DNA from: Litchfieldella xinjiangensis
GTDB lineage: Bacteria > Pseudomonadota > Gammaproteobacteria > Pseudomonadales > Halomonadaceae
Reading direction: 5' to 3'
NCBI RefSeq assembly: GCF_000759345.1
Contig: NZ_JPZL01000001.1
Location: 558,001-622,000 of the forward strand
Length of the DNA stretch: 64,000 nt
This document shows positions 8,570-19,104 of this stretch, piece by piece. Both the position numbers and the translations under genes were made by a program. The notes under the pieces are model-generated. The model worked only from the letters and a program-made list of their open reading frames with translations, ran no database searches and was not told the DNA's origin. Numbering within the stretch: the stretch's first letter is position 1; each line of letters begins with the position of its first letter.

Positions 8570-9481
8570 TCAAACCATGGCGGGCGCAGCATAAGAGATG
8601 GGGGAGCGCTGCGAGGCCTCTTCGAACGTCACGATCTCCCAGGCATCCGGCTGCGCAAGTACGGCACGGCACAACTGATTATTCAGCGCATGGCCGGACT
8701 TCACGCCACGGAACTCCCCAATCAGGCTGTAGCCGAGCTGGTAGAGATCACCGATAGCATCGAGCACCTTGTGCTTGACGAACTCGTCTTCATAGCGCAA
8801 TCCACCTTCGTTCAGGATTCGATAGTCGTCGACCACGATGGCATTGTCGAGGCTGCCGCCCAGCGCAAGATTATGGGAACGAAGGAATTCGAGATCACGC
8901 ATGAACCCGAAGGTGCGAGCACGTGACACTTCCTTGACGAAGGAGGTCGTGGAGAAATCGACGACAGCGCTCTGCTTCTGCAGCTCGATAACGGGATGAT
9001 CGAAGTCGATAGCGAACGATACCTTGAAACCGTTGTGAGGCAAAAAGACCGCCTCCTTGTCGTCCTCACGTACCGCGATCTCACGCTTGATCCGAATGAA
9101 TTTTTTGGCGGCATCCTGCTCCTCGATGCCCGCTGACTGGATGAGGAACACGAACGGTCCGGCGCTACCATCCATGATCGGCACTTCGGGGGCACTGACC
9201 TCGACGAAGGCGTTGTCTATACCCAGGCCGGCAAAGGCAGACATGAGATGCTCGACGGTAGCCACCTTGGCCCCGTTCTGGGACAGCGCCGTGCATAAGG
9301 TGGTGTCGGTCACGTTCTCGGCACGCGCTGCCACACGCACCTCGGGCTCAAGATCGGTGCGCACGAAGATGATCCCGGTATTGACCGGCGCCGGGCGCAG
9401 GGCCAAGTAGACCTTCTCGCCAGAATGCAGGCCAACCCCAGTAGCGCGGATCGTGTTCTTGAGGGTACGTTGTTTGATCAT
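8570..9481 (-). CDS. lpxC: UDP-3-O-acyl-N-acetylglucosamine deacetylase
   Basis: 303 aa. This zinc enzyme catalyses the committed step of lipid A synthesis. Zinc ligands and catalytic residues are visible: His in [18 protein letters not shown], and His and Asp in [18 protein letters not shown], with His in KSGHALNN. The substrate loop [17 protein letters not shown] is present. The ATG at 9481 gives [24 protein letters not shown], the family start; the longer frame to 9520 adds a stretch of Phe and Tyr and would run into the promoter region. It ends the dcw cluster, 115 bases after ftsZ, and has its own promoter. Confidence 0.97.
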   Translation of the reverse strand: MIKQRTLKNTIRATGVGLHSGEKVYLALRPAPVNTGIIFVRTDLEPEVRVAARAENVTDTTLCTALSQNGAKVATVEHLMSAFAGLGIDNAFVEVSAPEVPIMDGSAGPFVFLIQSAGIEEQDAAKKFIRIKREIAVREDDKEAVFLPHNGFKVSFAIDFDHPVIELQKQSAVVDFSTTSFVKEVSRARTFGFMRDLEFLRSHNLALGGSLDNAIVVDDYRILNEGGLRYEDEFVKHKVLDAIGDLYQLGYSLIGEFRGVKSGHALNNQLCRAVLAQPDAWEIVTFEEASQRSPISYAAPAMV

Positions 9482-9515
9482 GAAAAATACCGCCAGGTAA
9501 AAAAAGTAGTTATCA

Positions 9516-9547
9516 AACACCGTTCACTATATCACTGAACGCGTGTT
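9516..9547. repeat. inverted repeat over the lpxC promoter
   Basis: Arms AACACCGTTCA (9516-9526) and TGAACGCGTGTT (9536-9547) pair over 11 positions with one bulged base. The 9-base centre contains most of the -10 box. The size and place suit an operator for a dimeric regulator, or an RNA 5' structure; no regulator is known here. Confidence 0.55.
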
Positions 9548-9554
9548 TCGACAA
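9526..9554 (-). promoter_or_regulatory. sigma-70 promoter of lpxC
   Basis: On the minus strand, TTGTCG (9554-9549), a 17-base spacer and TATAGT (9531-9526): 4/6 and 5/6 matches at ideal spacing. Transcription would start near 9519, leaving a leader of about 38 bases. Confidence 0.6.
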
Positions 9555-9596
9555 AAAAATGATCCCCAGCGGCTCCTATTTCATCGATGACATGGG

Positions 9597-10760
9597 TCAG
9601 TCGGCCTGACGACGCAAAAATGCTGGAATATCAAGGTAATCGTCGAGCTCCTGGGACTTGCGCTTATCGGCTCGGGCAGCAGCGACTTCCTGCTCAGCCT
9701 TGGCAGATTGCTGACGCATCACCGTGGGCTGCTGCAGCTTGCGGTAGTCGGTGGACTCGGGACGCTTGGCGACCGATTCGCGCTGTACGGGTTTCTGCTG
9801 ACGCCCTTCGAGGCCTGCGGCCACGACGGTCACACGCAACTCGTCCGACATTTCCATATCGATCGAGGTACCCACGACGATGGTGGCATCCTGAGAAGCA
9901 AATTCCTGAACGGTGGCACCGACATCGTTGAATTCACCGATCGACAGATCGGGACCTGCCGTTATGTTGACCAAGATACCCCGGGCCCCATGCAGATCGA
10001 TATCCTCGAGCAGCGGGCTCCGGATGGCTTTCTCGGCGGCCTCACGAGCGCGATTCTCGCCCGTCGCGCCACCGGTACCCATCATGGCCATCCCCATCTC
10101 GGACATGACGGTGCGCACATCGGCGAAGTCGACGTTGATGATGCCGGGGCTGGTAATCAGCTCGGCGATCCCCTGCACGGCACCCAGCAAGACGTCATTC
10201 GCGGCGCTGAAGGCGGACAGCAGGCTGGCATTCTTGCCAAGCACGGCAAGCAGTTTTTCATTGGGTATGGTGATCAGTGAGTCGACATGCTGCGAGAGCT
10301 CCTTCATACCCTCTTCGGCAGCCCGCATACGCTTGGGCCCCTCAAAGGGGAAGGGACGCGTCACGACGGCCACCGTCAAGATACCCAGTTCCTTGGCCAC
10401 CTGGGCCACGACAGGCGCACCGCCGGTACCCGTACCACCACCCATTCCGGCAGTAATGAACACCATGTCTGCGCCGTTGATCAGCTCGGCGATCCGCTCA
10501 CGATCTTCCATCGCAGCTTGGCGACCGACTTCAGGGTTGGCGCCAGCGCCCAACCCCTTGGTAATTTCGCTGCCGAGTTGCAGCACGGTCTTGGCCGCGA
10601 CTCGCTTCAAGGCCTGAGCATCGGTATTGGCGCAGATGAATTCGACGCCCTCGATGTTGCTCTCGACCATGTGGTTGACGGCATTGCCGCCACCGCCGCC
10701 CACGCCGATGACTTTTATAACGGCGCTGCTTGAGGGTGCGTTATCTACCAGTTCGAACAT
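9597..10760 (-). CDS. ftsZ: cell division protein FtsZ
   Basis: 387 aa. Tubulin-like GTPase that forms the Z ring. Visible: [17 protein letters not shown], the tubulin signature [14 protein letters not shown] near residue 105, the T7 loop residues [11 protein letters not shown] near 208, and the C-terminal peptide [13 protein letters not shown], which binds FtsA, ZipA and ZapA. A linker rich in Gln, Lys and Arg precedes that peptide. The ribosome binding site AGGAG lies about 9 bases before the ATG. It starts 34 bases after ftsA and is expected to be co-transcribed with it. Confidence 0.98.
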   Translation of the reverse strand: MFELVDNAPSSSAVIKVIGVGGGGGNAVNHMVESNIEGVEFICANTDAQALKRVAAKTVLQLGSEITKGLGAGANPEVGRQAAMEDRERIAELINGADMVFITAGMGGGTGTGGAPVVAQVAKELGILTVAVVTRPFPFEGPKRMRAAEEGMKELSQHVDSLITIPNEKLLAVLGKNASLLSAFSAANDVLLGAVQGIAELITSPGIINVDFADVRTVMSEMGMAMMGTGGATGENRAREAAEKAIRSPLLEDIDLHGARGILVNITAGPDLSIGEFNDVGATVQEFASQDATIVVGTSIDMEMSDELRVTVVAAGLEGRQQKPVQRESVAKRPESTDYRKLQQPTVMRQQSAKAEQEVAAARADKRKSQELDDYLDIPAFLRRQAD

Positions 10761-10794
10761 AAGCCCCGTCTCCTGGACCGCTTGGCGGCCCCTG

Positions 10795-12069
10795 TCAGAA
10801 ATTTCCTTTGAACCAGCCCTTGACCTTGTCTAACGTCGAGCTGCCTTCCTTGTGTCCACGCCGGGAGACGTCCTCCCGCTTCGGCTGGGCCGAAACGACG
10901 CGGCTTTGCCCGTTCCTGGCATCACGCATACCATAATGTAGCAAACCTACACCCGTTGAATAAATCGGGTTGCGGACAACATCCGCCAGTCCACGTACGT
11001 TTTGCGGGCAAGCGATGCGCACCGGCATGTGAAATATCTCTTCCGCCAACTCGACGACACCTTCCATGCGTGAGGTCCCGCCCGTAAGAACGACCCCGGC
11101 TGCCACCAGGTCTTCGTAGCCGCTGCGCCGTAGCTCCTCACGAACCAAGGTGAACAACTCCTCGTAGCGCGGCTCGACCACTTCGGCGAGGGCCTGACGA
11201 GACAAGTCACGCGCGGGCCGATCACCCACGCTGGGCACCTTGATCATCTCATCGCTCGACGCCAGCTGAGTCAGCGCGCAGGCATACTTAACCTTGATGT
11301 CCTCGGCGTACTGCGTCGGTGTACGCAGCGCCATGGCGATATCGTTTGTCACCTGGTCGCCGGCGATGGGTATCACTGCGGTATGACGAATCGCCCCTTC
11401 GGTAAACACAGCGATATCGGTCGTACCGCCACCGATATCGACCATGCAGACACCCAGCTCTCGTTCGTCTTCGGTCAGCACGGCATGACTCGAAGCCAAT
11501 TGCTCAAGAATGATGGCATCGACTTCGAGACCGCAACGACGCACACATTTCTCGATATTCTGCACGGCATTCAACGCAGCCGTCACTAGATGCACCCGCG
11601 CTTCGAGACGGACACCCGACATGCCCAGCGGCTCGCGGATGCCCTCTTGCGTGTCAATGGCGAATTCCTGGGGCAGAACATGCAATACACGCTGCCCTTC
11701 CGAAATGGCGCGAGCACGTGCCGAATCGATGACACGCTCAATATCGGACTGGGTCACTTCCCGCTCTTTTATCGCCACGACCCCATCGGAATTCATGGAA
11801 CTGATGTGACTACCCGCCACGCCGACGTAGACCGAATGGATGTCGCACCCCGCCATCAACTCGGCTTCCTCTACCGCACGCTGAATCGACTGTACGGTCG
11901 ACTCGATATTGATGACGACGCCCTTCTTCATTCCTCGCGACGGGTGAGAGCCGATACCAGCGATTTCTATGCCGCCATCGTCTGTCGCTTGCCCTACTAT
12001 CGCAACGACCTTGGACGTTCCGATATCCAGCCCGACGACCATATTGGAAGCGTTATTTTGTCCTGCCAT
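10795..12069 (-). CDS. ftsA: cell division protein FtsA
   Basis: 424 aa. Actin-like ATPase that ties FtsZ to the membrane and recruits later division proteins. The nucleotide-binding motifs [31 protein letters not shown] and [17 protein letters not shown] are visible, as is the C-terminal amphipathic helix [12 protein letters not shown]. The ATG at 12069 gives [17 protein letters not shown]; an AAGGAG lies about 11 bases upstream. The frame opens further to 12123, but those residues do not look like FtsA. It is separated from ftsQ by 196 bases that hold a likely promoter, unlike the usual overlap. Confidence 0.97.
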   Translation of the reverse strand: MAGQNNASNMVVGLDIGTSKVVAIVGQATDDGGIEIAGIGSHPSRGMKKGVVINIESTVQSIQRAVEEAELMAGCDIHSVYVGVAGSHISSMNSDGVVAIKEREVTQSDIERVIDSARARAISEGQRVLHVLPQEFAIDTQEGIREPLGMSGVRLEARVHLVTAALNAVQNIEKCVRRCGLEVDAIILEQLASSHAVLTEDERELGVCMVDIGGGTTDIAVFTEGAIRHTAVIPIAGDQVTNDIAMALRTPTQYAEDIKVKYACALTQLASSDEMIKVPSVGDRPARDLSRQALAEVVEPRYEELFTLVREELRRSGYEDLVAAGVVLTGGTSRMEGVVELAEEIFHMPVRIACPQNVRGLADVVRNPIYSTGVGLLHYGMRDARNGQSRVVSAQPKREDVSRRGHKEGSSTLDKVKGWFKGNF

Positions 12070-12140
12070 GGGCCGGGTTAACTCCTTACACTTAATCCTG
12101 GTTTCAGGTCCATTAAACGACACCTTAAAATGCTGGGGCG

Positions 12141-12170
12141 ATTATAGGAACAATTGCCCACGCTTCTCCA
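12141..12170 (-). promoter_or_regulatory. likely ftsAZ promoter in the ftsQ-ftsA gap
   Basis: On the minus strand, TGGAGA (12170-12165), an 18-base spacer and a perfect TATAAT (12146-12141), 72 bases upstream of the ftsA start. The 196-base gap is otherwise AT-richer than its neighbours and holds no convincing gene. Confidence 0.6.
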
Positions 12171-12265
12171 GTGCCAATGGAAAACAGGAGCCAGAATACG
12201 AGCCTTTTACTTCAAAAGAAATACCTGAGCGCCGCGTTTCACGGTGACTTACGAGAAATATGCCG

Positions 12266-12994
12266 TTACGAACCCGAGCTTTCATCTTCCAGGCCGGTTT
12301 CCGTTTCTCCATGCCAAGCAACGGCAACCCCATTGGGATAACGTAAATCGATATAGCGAATCTGCGAGGCCTGGGCCCCCAACTGTCTTTGCCAGGCAGC
12401 AGTCAATCGCGAAAGCCGGGCATTGCGGTCATTCCGACCCAGCATTACCCAAACACCGTCATTAAGTTGCAATCGCCAGGCGCCTCGCGCTTCGAGACGA
12501 AGTTGTGTTATTTCGAGACCAAGTGTGACAAATCGTGGCCGCAAATAATCATAATAAGCCAGCACTTCCGCGCCACTTCCCTCGGGCCCTGCAAGGTCCG
12601 CCAATCCCGAAGGCGGAGTGACAGGTCCTGAAGAGAAGGGTTCACCCTGAGGATTGAGCAGCAGGGTATCGTTCCACCGGGCGACCGGCTCCTCTTCGTA
12701 GAGCTCAAAAGCCAGTGCGTCGGGCCACTCCCGTGATACGCTGACCTCCGCCATCCAGTCGATATCACGTGCACGCCGACGGAGTTCACCGAGATCCACG
12801 GACAGCCATGTCTCTCCCTCGATCAAGGGAGCCAAGGCTTCGCGCAAGTAACCGGCGCTGACGTGCGATAGATCGCCGCGTATCGAGACGCGCTCAATGG
12901 GGCGATCAAGCCATAACCATAGGGCGCGTCCACCGGCTACCAGTAGCACGAGCAACAGGATCAGCCCTGGAAGGGAGGACCGCAATGTCGACAT
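12266..12994 (-). CDS. ftsQ: cell division protein FtsQ
   Basis: 242 aa. Bitopic inner-membrane protein that links early and late divisome parts and binds FtsB/FtsL. One N-terminal membrane segment (LPGLILLLVLLVAGGRALWLW, here near residues 9-29) is followed by the POTRA domain (IERVSIRGDLSHVSAGYLREAL...WLSVDLGELRRRARDIDWMAEVSVSREWPDALAFEL) and the FtsQ beta domain (EARGAWRLQLNDGVWVMLGR, RYIDLRYPNGVAVAW). It starts 6 bases after ddl, in the standard dcw place. Length is typical. Confidence 0.95.
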   Translation of the reverse strand: MSTLRSSLPGLILLLVLLVAGGRALWLWLDRPIERVSIRGDLSHVSAGYLREALAPLIEGETWLSVDLGELRRRARDIDWMAEVSVSREWPDALAFELYEEEPVARWNDTLLLNPQGEPFSSGPVTPPSGLADLAGPEGSGAEVLAYYDYLRPRFVTLGLEITQLRLEARGAWRLQLNDGVWVMLGRNDRNARLSRLTAAWQRQLGAQASQIRYIDLRYPNGVAVAWHGETETGLEDESSGS

Positions 12995-13000
12995 GGCGCG

Positions 13001-13933
13001 TTAGAGTCCCCGGGTCGTCGCCAGGATGGTCAACACCAGCGAGTCAAAATCGATCCCCGCATGTGCGGCCGCCTGAGGAACGAGGCTGTGATCGGTCATG
13101 CCCGGAATCGTGTTGACCTCCAGAAGCCAGAACTGCCCGGCCTGGTCGCGCATCACATCCACGCGCCCCCAACCACGTCCGCCGATGACGGCAAATGCGC
13201 GCCGACAAAGCGAGCCAAGCGCCGACTCTTCTGCCGAATTCAAGCCGCAAGGCAGATGGTAGAGCGTTTCGGTGGAATGATATTTGGCTTCGTAATCGTA
13301 AAATCCGCTCGGCACTTCCACGCGAATCGCGGGGAGTACCTTTTCGCCCAGCAGCGATACGGTATATTCCTGGCCGGTAATATAGCGCTCGGCCATGACT
13401 TGAGCGTCGTATTTCGCCGCGTCCCGGTAAGCGGATACAAGGGACTCCCGGCTGGCCACGATGGAGATACCGAGCGTCGATCCTTCATGGACCGGCTTGA
13501 CGATCAGGGGCAGGCCCAGATCCTGACACACTGCATCCCAATCGGCGCCGTCATCGAGCACCACGCTCTCTGGGGTCGGCAATCCCATCGCAGTCCACAA
13601 CTGCTTGGTTCGCATCTTGTCCATGCCCAGCGCCGAGGCCAGGACGCCGCTGCCGGTGTAGGGAACGCCGAACAGTTCCAGCGCCCCCTGGAGCGTGCCA
13701 TCTTCTCCGCCCCGACCGTGTAGCGCAATAAACACCCGGTCCGGCTGCATGGCTTCGAGTCCACTCAGCCCCTGCGAGGCAAGGTCATAGCCATGAGCAT
13801 CGATTCCACTACGCTTCAGCGACTCGAGTACCGCCCGACCACTGACCAGTGAAACGTCACGTTCGGCAGAGTTGCCGCCATAGACAACGACGACCCGACC
13901 GTAGGTGGAGGGATCTGACATTTGGGCGCTCAT
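13001..13933 (-). CDS. ddl: D-alanine--D-alanine ligase
   Basis: 310 aa, DdlB type. Joins two D-Ala with ATP for the peptidoglycan stem. ATP-grasp features are visible: [17 protein letters not shown] at the N-terminus, [23 protein letters not shown] split across residues 70-92, [19 protein letters not shown], the [10 protein letters not shown] magnesium-site strand and [17 protein letters not shown]. The ATG overlaps the murC stop as ATGA, with GAGG 7 bases upstream. It sits between murC and ftsQ as in other dcw clusters. Confidence 0.97.
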   Translation of the reverse strand: MSAQMSDPSTYGRVVVVYGGNSAERDVSLVSGRAVLESLKRSGIDAHGYDLASQGLSGLEAMQPDRVFIALHGRGGEDGTLQGALELFGVPYTGSGVLASALGMDKMRTKQLWTAMGLPTPESVVLDDGADWDAVCQDLGLPLIVKPVHEGSTLGISIVASRESLVSAYRDAAKYDAQVMAERYITGQEYTVSLLGEKVLPAIRVEVPSGFYDYEAKYHSTETLYHLPCGLNSAEESALGSLCRRAFAVIGGRGWGRVDVMRDQAGQFWLLEVNTIPGMTDHSLVPQAAAHAGIDFDSLVLTILATTRGL

Positions 13934-15408
13934 AGGTGTACCTCATCGAGTTGCAGATGCGCCTGGGCCAGGCTAAGGGCGATGGTTCCCACATCCCCTG
14001 CCCCTTGAGTGATCAGGATATCGCCCGGACGCAGCACCCTGGACAACAAGGTCGGCAGTTCGGCCTTGGTCTCGACAAACAGGGGGTCGATCAGTCCACG
14101 CTGGCGTATCGAACCAGCCAGGGTACGACCTTCCGCTCCGGGGATGGGGGTTTCCCCGGCACTGTAGACATCCAGTAGTAACAGCGTATCGACACCCGAT
14201 AGAACCTTGACGAAATCTTCGTAAAGATCACGGGTGCGGCTATAACGATGGGGCTGGTAGGCCATGACAAGACGGCGTTCGGGCCAACCGGCGCGCACTG
14301 CCTTAATGACCATTTCCACTTCCCGGGGATGATGACCGTAGTCATCGACCAGCATGACGTTGCCTTGCCCGCTGGGGTCGGGAAATTCGCCATGGACCTG
14401 GAATCTTCGTCCTACGCCCGCGAACCCAGCGAGACCACGCAGGACCGCATCGTCATCGACTCCAGCATCAGTGGCCACGGCAATCGCCGCCAGGGCGTTG
14501 AGCGCATTGTGCTCCCCGGGCATCGCCAGACGTACTTCCAGTGCCTCGTGCCCCGCTGGGCGCAAGGCCGTGAACCTCACCTCGCCGGCGCTCTGTTTGA
14601 AATCGGCAATGCGGTAATCAGCTTCCTCACTGAAGCCATAAGTGACGAACTGGCGGTGCAATCGATCGAGAAGCCCACGTACGTTTTCATCGTCGATACA
14701 CAACACAGCCAACCCATAGAACGGCAGATTGTGCAGGAATTCCAAGAAGGTACGCTTGAGCCGCTCGAAGTCACCTTCATAGGTCGACATATGGTCGGCA
14801 TCGATATTGGTGACGATGGCGACCATGGGCTGAAGGTGAAGAAACGAGGCATCCGACTCGTCGGCCTCGGCCACGAGATAGTCGCCTTCTCCGAGTCGAG
14901 CATTGGTTCCGGCACTGGTCAGCAGCCCACCGATGACGAACGTCGGGTCGAGCCCAGCCTCGGCGAGCAAGGTGGCCGTTATACTGGTTGTGGTGGTCTT
15001 GCCGTGCGTACCGGCCACGGCGATTCCATGCCGAAAACGCATCAGCTCGGCCAGCATCTCGGCTCGCCTTACCACCGGTACGCGATGGTCATGCGCCCAG
15101 CGAATTTCAGGATTCTCGCTATCCACTGCCGTCGATACCACAACCACGTCAGCATCCTGCACGTTTTCGGCATCGTGCCCAATGGCGATGCGAATGCCGC
15201 ACTGACGTAGGTGCTCGACAACCGCCGACGCTTTCAAGTCGCTGCCGCTCACCCGGTAACCCTGATTGGCCAGGACTTCGGCGATGCCACACATACCAGC
15301 CCCGCCGATTCCCACGAAGTGAATTCGGCGAATGCGTCGCATGCCCAGCCCGGTGGGTACGTTTGCGGCCTGGCGCGGTGGCGCTCCAGCCTCTCGGTTA
15401 TCGCTCAA
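13930..15408 (-). CDS. murC: UDP-N-acetylmuramate--L-alanine ligase
   Basis: 492 aa from the start chosen here. Adds L-Ala to UDP-MurNAc. Visible are the N-terminal Rossmann motif [17 protein letters not shown], the P-loop [29 protein letters not shown], and the C-terminal domain [16 protein letters not shown] with [16 protein letters not shown]. The likely start is a TTG at 15408 (reading [11 protein letters not shown]) with GGAG seven bases upstream, overlapping the murG stop by 11 bases. An ATG at 15450 would add 14 residues but lies inside murG and has no ribosome binding site. Confidence 0.95.
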   Translation of the reverse strand: MSDNREAGAPPRQAANVPTGLGMRRIRRIHFVGIGGAGMCGIAEVLANQGYRVSGSDLKASAVVEHLRQCGIRIAIGHDAENVQDADVVVVSTAVDSENPEIRWAHDHRVPVVRRAEMLAELMRFRHGIAVAGTHGKTTTTSITATLLAEAGLDPTFVIGGLLTSAGTNARLGEGDYLVAEADESDASFLHLQPMVAIVTNIDADHMSTYEGDFERLKRTFLEFLHNLPFYGLAVLCIDDENVRGLLDRLHRQFVTYGFSEEADYRIADFKQSAGEVRFTALRPAGHEALEVRLAMPGEHNALNALAAIAVATDAGVDDDAVLRGLAGFAGVGRRFQVHGEFPDPSGQGNVMLVDDYGHHPREVEMVIKAVRAGWPERRLVMAYQPHRYSRTRDLYEDFVKVLSGVDTLLLLDVYSAGETPIPGAEGRTLAGSIRQRGLIDPLFVETKAELPTLLSRVLRPGDILITQGAGDVGTIALSLAQAHLQLDEVHL

Positions 15409-16489
15409 GACGTGTCTCCATACAGCCTTCCATGAGAAGTCGTGTGGCATCGAGGTGCGCTGCCTGTCGAGCAGCCGCAGCCATACGGGCTAGCGTATCG
15501 GGCTCGAGCAGCTGCTCCAGGCACTGGCCGAGCGTATCGGGGGTCAAGTCCGATTGTGACATGAGCCGAGCCGCGCCGGCATTGACCAGTACCCGTGCAT
15601 TGATCGTCTGGTGATCGTCGACAGCATGCGGGAAGGGAACCAGCAGCGAGGGCTTCGCCGCCGCCGCAAGCTCGGCGACCGTCAACGCACCGGCACGACA
15701 TACGATCAAGTCAGCCCATTCATAGGCAGCGGCCATGTCGTCGATGAAGGAGGTGACCTCGGCATCAACGGCCTGGTCGCGGTAGCGCTCACGCGTGGCA
15801 TCCTCTTTGTCACGCCCTGCCTGATGACGCACTTCCGGACGTATAGCCTCGGGAAGGCGCGCCAAGGCGTCGGGAAGTGTCTGGTTGAGGGAGAGTGCGC
15901 CCAGCGAGCCGCCGACGATCAAGAGTCGCAAGCGTCGCGATGTCATCTCATCGGCGCCACGCGGGGCGTTGCCCAAGGCCGCTATGTCGTCACGTACCGG
16001 ATTGCCGATGACCTCGCATCCACTGTCTGGAAAGGCGCCCGGAAACGCGGCATAGACACGCGTGGCCAGCTTGGCCAGCGCCTTGTTGGTCATGCCGGCG
16101 ATGGCGTTCTGCTCATGTATCACCAGTGGCCGCCGAAGCAGCCAGGCTGCCAAGCCTCCCGGCCCACTGGCAAAGCCACCGAGCCCCACCACCAGATGAG
16201 GATCGAAGCGTCTGATGATGCGGTGTGCCTGCCATATCGCGCGTGTAAGCCGTATCGGCGCCATTAGCCACCCCGCCACGCCGTTGCCTCGAAGCCCGGC
16301 GACCGCCACCCGATGAAGCGTAAAGCCTGCCTCGGGCACCAATCGATTCTCGAGACCCCGAGGACTGCCCAGCCACTCGACCTGGCATCCGGCGCTCTGC
16401 AGCGCTCCAGCGAGTGACAGGGCGGGAATCACATGTCCGCCGGTTCCTCCGGCCATGACCATTACACGCGTCGGTTGAGCTGGGGTCAC
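15398..16489 (-). CDS. murG: UDP-N-acetylglucosamine--undecaprenyl-PP-MurNAc-pentapeptide GlcNAc transferase
   Basis: 363 aa. Peripheral membrane GT-B enzyme that turns lipid I into lipid II. Motifs: [19 protein letters not shown] (membrane-side G loop), [49 protein letters not shown], and [26 protein letters not shown]. The start is probably the GTG at 16489, with AGGAG 8 bases upstream and one base after the ftsW stop; the frame is open further upstream inside ftsW but has no suitable signal there. Confidence 0.96.
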   Translation of the reverse strand: MTPAQPTRVMVMAGGTGGHVIPALSLAGALQSAGCQVEWLGSPRGLENRLVPEAGFTLHRVAVAGLRGNGVAGWLMAPIRLTRAIWQAHRIIRRFDPHLVVGLGGFASGPGGLAAWLLRRPLVIHEQNAIAGMTNKALAKLATRVYAAFPGAFPDSGCEVIGNPVRDDIAALGNAPRGADEMTSRRLRLLIVGGSLGALSLNQTLPDALARLPEAIRPEVRHQAGRDKEDATRERYRDQAVDAEVTSFIDDMAAAYEWADLIVCRAGALTVAELAAAAKPSLLVPFPHAVDDHQTINARVLVNAGAARLMSQSDLTPDTLGQCLEQLLEPDTLARMAAAARQAAHLDATRLLMEGCMETRLER

Positions 16490-16490
16490 G

Positions 16491-17687
16491 TCATGCACTC
16501 CTTGCCCTTGATGAAGTCGTTCGGGAATCGGACCGAGGCGCCGCAGGGCTTGCCCGTCGTATGGCCTGGCGCGTTTCGCTGTCCACACGCAACAGCAGCC
16601 CGATCATGGCGCCACTGACCAAGAGGCTGGACCCCCCATAACTGAGCAGAGGCAGGGTCAACCCCTTGGTTGGGAGCATGCCGGTGCTGACCGCAATATT
16701 GATGAAGGCCTGGCTACCGATGACCAGTGCGATACCGTAACTGAGGTAGGCGGCGAACGGCAATTGAGCAAGCTCGGCACGCCGACCGACCTTGAAGGCA
16801 CGATAGATGAGCAACGCAAACAGGCCGACGACAGCCACGGCACCGAACAGGCCCAATTCTTCGGCAATCACGGCAAACACGAAGTCAGTATGCGCTTCGG
16901 GAAGGTAGAACAGTTTTTGCACGCTGTTACCTAATCCCAAGCCCAGCCAGTGCCCTCTACCGTAGGCGATCAACGCCTGGGTGAGCTGATAACCACTGGC
17001 GAACTGATCGGCCCACGGGTCGGCGAAGCTGGTGAGTCGAGCCAGTCGGTAAGGCTCGGCGATGGCGATATAGAAGCCCAGGGCACCGACGCCGACCAGC
17101 AGCAGTAGAAAGCGAATGAAAGGGGCGCCCGCCATGAGCAGCATGCCCATCACACACCCCGTCATGACGACTACCGCGCCGTAATCGGGCTCGAAAATCA
17201 ATAACAAGGCAAACAAGGCGATGATCATCAAAGGCCTGAGGAAGGCCCCCCATTCGGTTCTGACCTGGGGCAGAAAGCGTTCGAGATACCCAGCCATGTA
17301 AGTGATGAGGCAAAGCTTGGCAACCTCAGACGCCTGCAAGTTGAAAGGCACCCCCGGTATCGAAAGCCAGCGACGACTGCCATTGACTTCTCGGCCGACC
17401 AGAAGCACCAGCAACAACAGGGCCATGCCTACCAACAACAGGAACGGACCGTTGACACGCCACCAGGCCAACGGCACCCGGGAAACCAGGATCGCCGCGG
17501 TCATTGAAACCAGAACGAAGATGCCATGACGAATGCTGAAATAGTAAGGATTGCCGGTGAGGCCGGAGGCGACTTCCGTCGAGGCCGAGGTCACCATCAC
17601 CCAGCCGGTGAGCAGTAGCGACAATGCAGCGATGATGAGTAACCCGTCACAAGGCTGGGCAAGCGAAGCGATACGTGCCTTTGGCAT
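16491..17687 (-). CDS. ftsW: lipid II polymerase / division SEDS protein FtsW
   Basis: 398 aa. Septal peptidoglycan glycosyltransferase of the SEDS family that acts with FtsI. About ten membrane segments are visible, with the SEDS loops NGSRRWLSIPGVPFNLQASE and PEAHTDFVFAVIAEELG and the terminal GLTLPLLSYGGSSLLVSGAM. The C-terminus is basic (SETRQAIRRASPAAPRS). The ATG at 17687 lies 4 bases after the murD stop with AGGAG 7 bases upstream; the frame is open far upstream through murD without meaning. Standard position between murD and murG. Confidence 0.97.
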   Translation of the reverse strand: MPKARIASLAQPCDGLLIIAALSLLLTGWVMVTSASTEVASGLTGNPYYFSIRHGIFVLVSMTAAILVSRVPLAWWRVNGPFLLLVGMALLLLVLLVGREVNGSRRWLSIPGVPFNLQASEVAKLCLITYMAGYLERFLPQVRTEWGAFLRPLMIIALFALLLIFEPDYGAVVVMTGCVMGMLLMAGAPFIRFLLLLVGVGALGFYIAIAEPYRLARLTSFADPWADQFASGYQLTQALIAYGRGHWLGLGLGNSVQKLFYLPEAHTDFVFAVIAEELGLFGAVAVVGLFALLIYRAFKVGRRAELAQLPFAAYLSYGIALVIGSQAFINIAVSTGMLPTKGLTLPLLSYGGSSLLVSGAMIGLLLRVDSETRQAIRRASPAAPRSDSRTTSSRARSA

Positions 17688-17691
17688 TCTT

Positions 17692-19068
17692 TTACTCCTG
17701 CCCTCGTACACGGGACATGACCCAGCGACGAAAGAGCTCGCCACGTGCTTCGTAATTGGCAAATTGATCGAGGCTGGCACAGGCGGGCGATAGCAGCACG
17801 ACATCCCCTGGCTGGGCGATGACCTGAGCGCGCTGCATGGCAGCGTCCAGGTCGTCGCAACGCATGACAGGAACCTGAGTGCCCAATGCGGCCTGGATAA
17901 GCGAGGCATCACGACCGAACAACACCGCCTCACGGGCATAACGCGCCAGCGGTTCGGCCAACGGCGTGAAGTCCGCCCCTTTCCCCACACCGCCGGCCAG
18001 CAAGATCAAACGACCCGACAGGGTGGGTCCCAGACCTTCGATCGCCGCCAGCGTCGCACCGACATTAGTGCCCTTTGAGTCGTTGATCCATGCGACCCCA
18101 TCAAGGTCGGCCACCCACTCGCCTCGGTGGGGTAGCCCGGGAAAATGCTTCAACGTTTCGAGCATGCTGTCGCGAGGCAGACCCAAGTAGGTACCCATGG
18201 CCAGCGCTGCCAGGGCGTTGGCCTGGTTATGCCGACCCCGGATGCGTAGTGAACGACAGGGAATCAACGGCTGTTCACCATGCATCAACCAGTCTTGCGC
18301 CTGATGGACGGCAACCCCCCACTCCCCCTCGCCGGGAGGCTGGGTGGTGAAGCGTTCGAGAGTCGGCACGGCCTGTAACGGCCAGGTCTGAGAATCGTCA
18401 GCGTTGACCAAGGCATGTGAGGCGCCTTGGAAGATCGCCTGCTTCGCGAGACGATAGCGCTGCATGTTGCCATGCCGATCCAGATGATCATCCGAGAGGT
18501 TGAGAAACGCGGCTGTTGTCGCCCCCAAAAGAGGGGTCGTCTCGAGTTGAAAACTCGAAAGTTCCAATACGAACAGTTCGGCGTCGGGATGGCTGTGTAG
18601 CAGATCCAATGCTGGCGTACCCAGATTACCGCCTACCGCGACCTTGACGCCTGCATCTCGGGCCATGTCACCCAATAATGTGGTGACCGTGGACTTGGCG
18701 TTCGACCCGGTAATGGCGGCAACCGGCACTTGGCATGCCCGCGAGAACAAGGCAATTTCACCGATAATGGAAGGACCACCCGTAGTGGCACAGGTGCGAT
18801 TCGCCATCTTCTCGAGCCCCCGGGTATCGGGCGCAACGCCGGGACTCAGCACAACCTCGTCAATCGCATCGAAATCGAGATCGGCCAGGTCACCGCAATG
18901 TACCTCGACCCCGGGAAGCTCCGCTCGAAATGCCTCCAGGCCGGGAGGATATTCGCGGGTATCGGCCATAATGAAAGGTTGCTTCAGGCGGGTCAGATGG
19001 CGGGCGATGGCACGCCCCGATACACCCAGCCCCACCACCAGGCTCTTTTGCTGCGGCACACTCTGCAT
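17692..19068 (-). CDS. murD: UDP-N-acetylmuramoyl-L-alanine--D-glutamate ligase
   Basis: 458 aa. Adds D-Glu to UDP-MurNAc-L-Ala. Visible: SLVVGLGVSGRAIARHL at the N-terminus, the P-loop VAAITGSNAKSTVTTLLG, LELSSFQLETT, LNLSDDHLDRHGNMQRY, and the C-terminal INDSKGTNVGATLAAIEG and LLSPACASLDQFANYEARG. Start at 19068 (MQSVPQQKSL) is preferred because AGGAG lies 6 bases upstream; an ATG at 19089 adds seven residues but lacks a ribosome binding site. Lies between mraY and ftsW. Confidence 0.96.
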   Translation of the reverse strand: MQSVPQQKSLVVGLGVSGRAIARHLTRLKQPFIMADTREYPPGLEAFRAELPGVEVHCGDLADLDFDAIDEVVLSPGVAPDTRGLEKMANRTCATTGGPSIIGEIALFSRACQVPVAAITGSNAKSTVTTLLGDMARDAGVKVAVGGNLGTPALDLLHSHPDAELFVLELSSFQLETTPLLGATTAAFLNLSDDHLDRHGNMQRYRLAKQAIFQGASHALVNADDSQTWPLQAVPTLERFTTQPPGEGEWGVAVHQAQDWLMHGEQPLIPCRSLRIRGRHNQANALAALAMGTYLGLPRDSMLETLKHFPGLPHRGEWVADLDGVAWINDSKGTNVGATLAAIEGLGPTLSGRLILLAGGVGKGADFTPLAEPLARYAREAVLFGRDASLIQAALGTQVPVMRCDDLDAAMQRAQVIAQPGDVVLLSPACASLDQFANYEARGELFRRWVMSRVRGQE

Positions 19069-19104
19069 TGCGCGCTCCTGCCCGCTCATGGGGGTTCGTG
19101 TCGG

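Noticed and set aside
9553-9596. Terminator after ftsZ from the run of seven T on the minus strand
   Set aside because: Only a 4-bp stem could be drawn before the T-run, too weak to call a terminator.
12142-12333. 63-codon minus-strand frame over the end of ftsQ and the gap to ftsA
   Set aside because: Most of it overlaps ftsQ out of frame, it lacks a ribosome binding site and resembles no known protein; the gap is better explained by the promoter.
14248-15210. 320-codon open frame on plus opposite murC
   Set aside because: Antisense to a complete murC with intact motifs; no independent evidence for translation.
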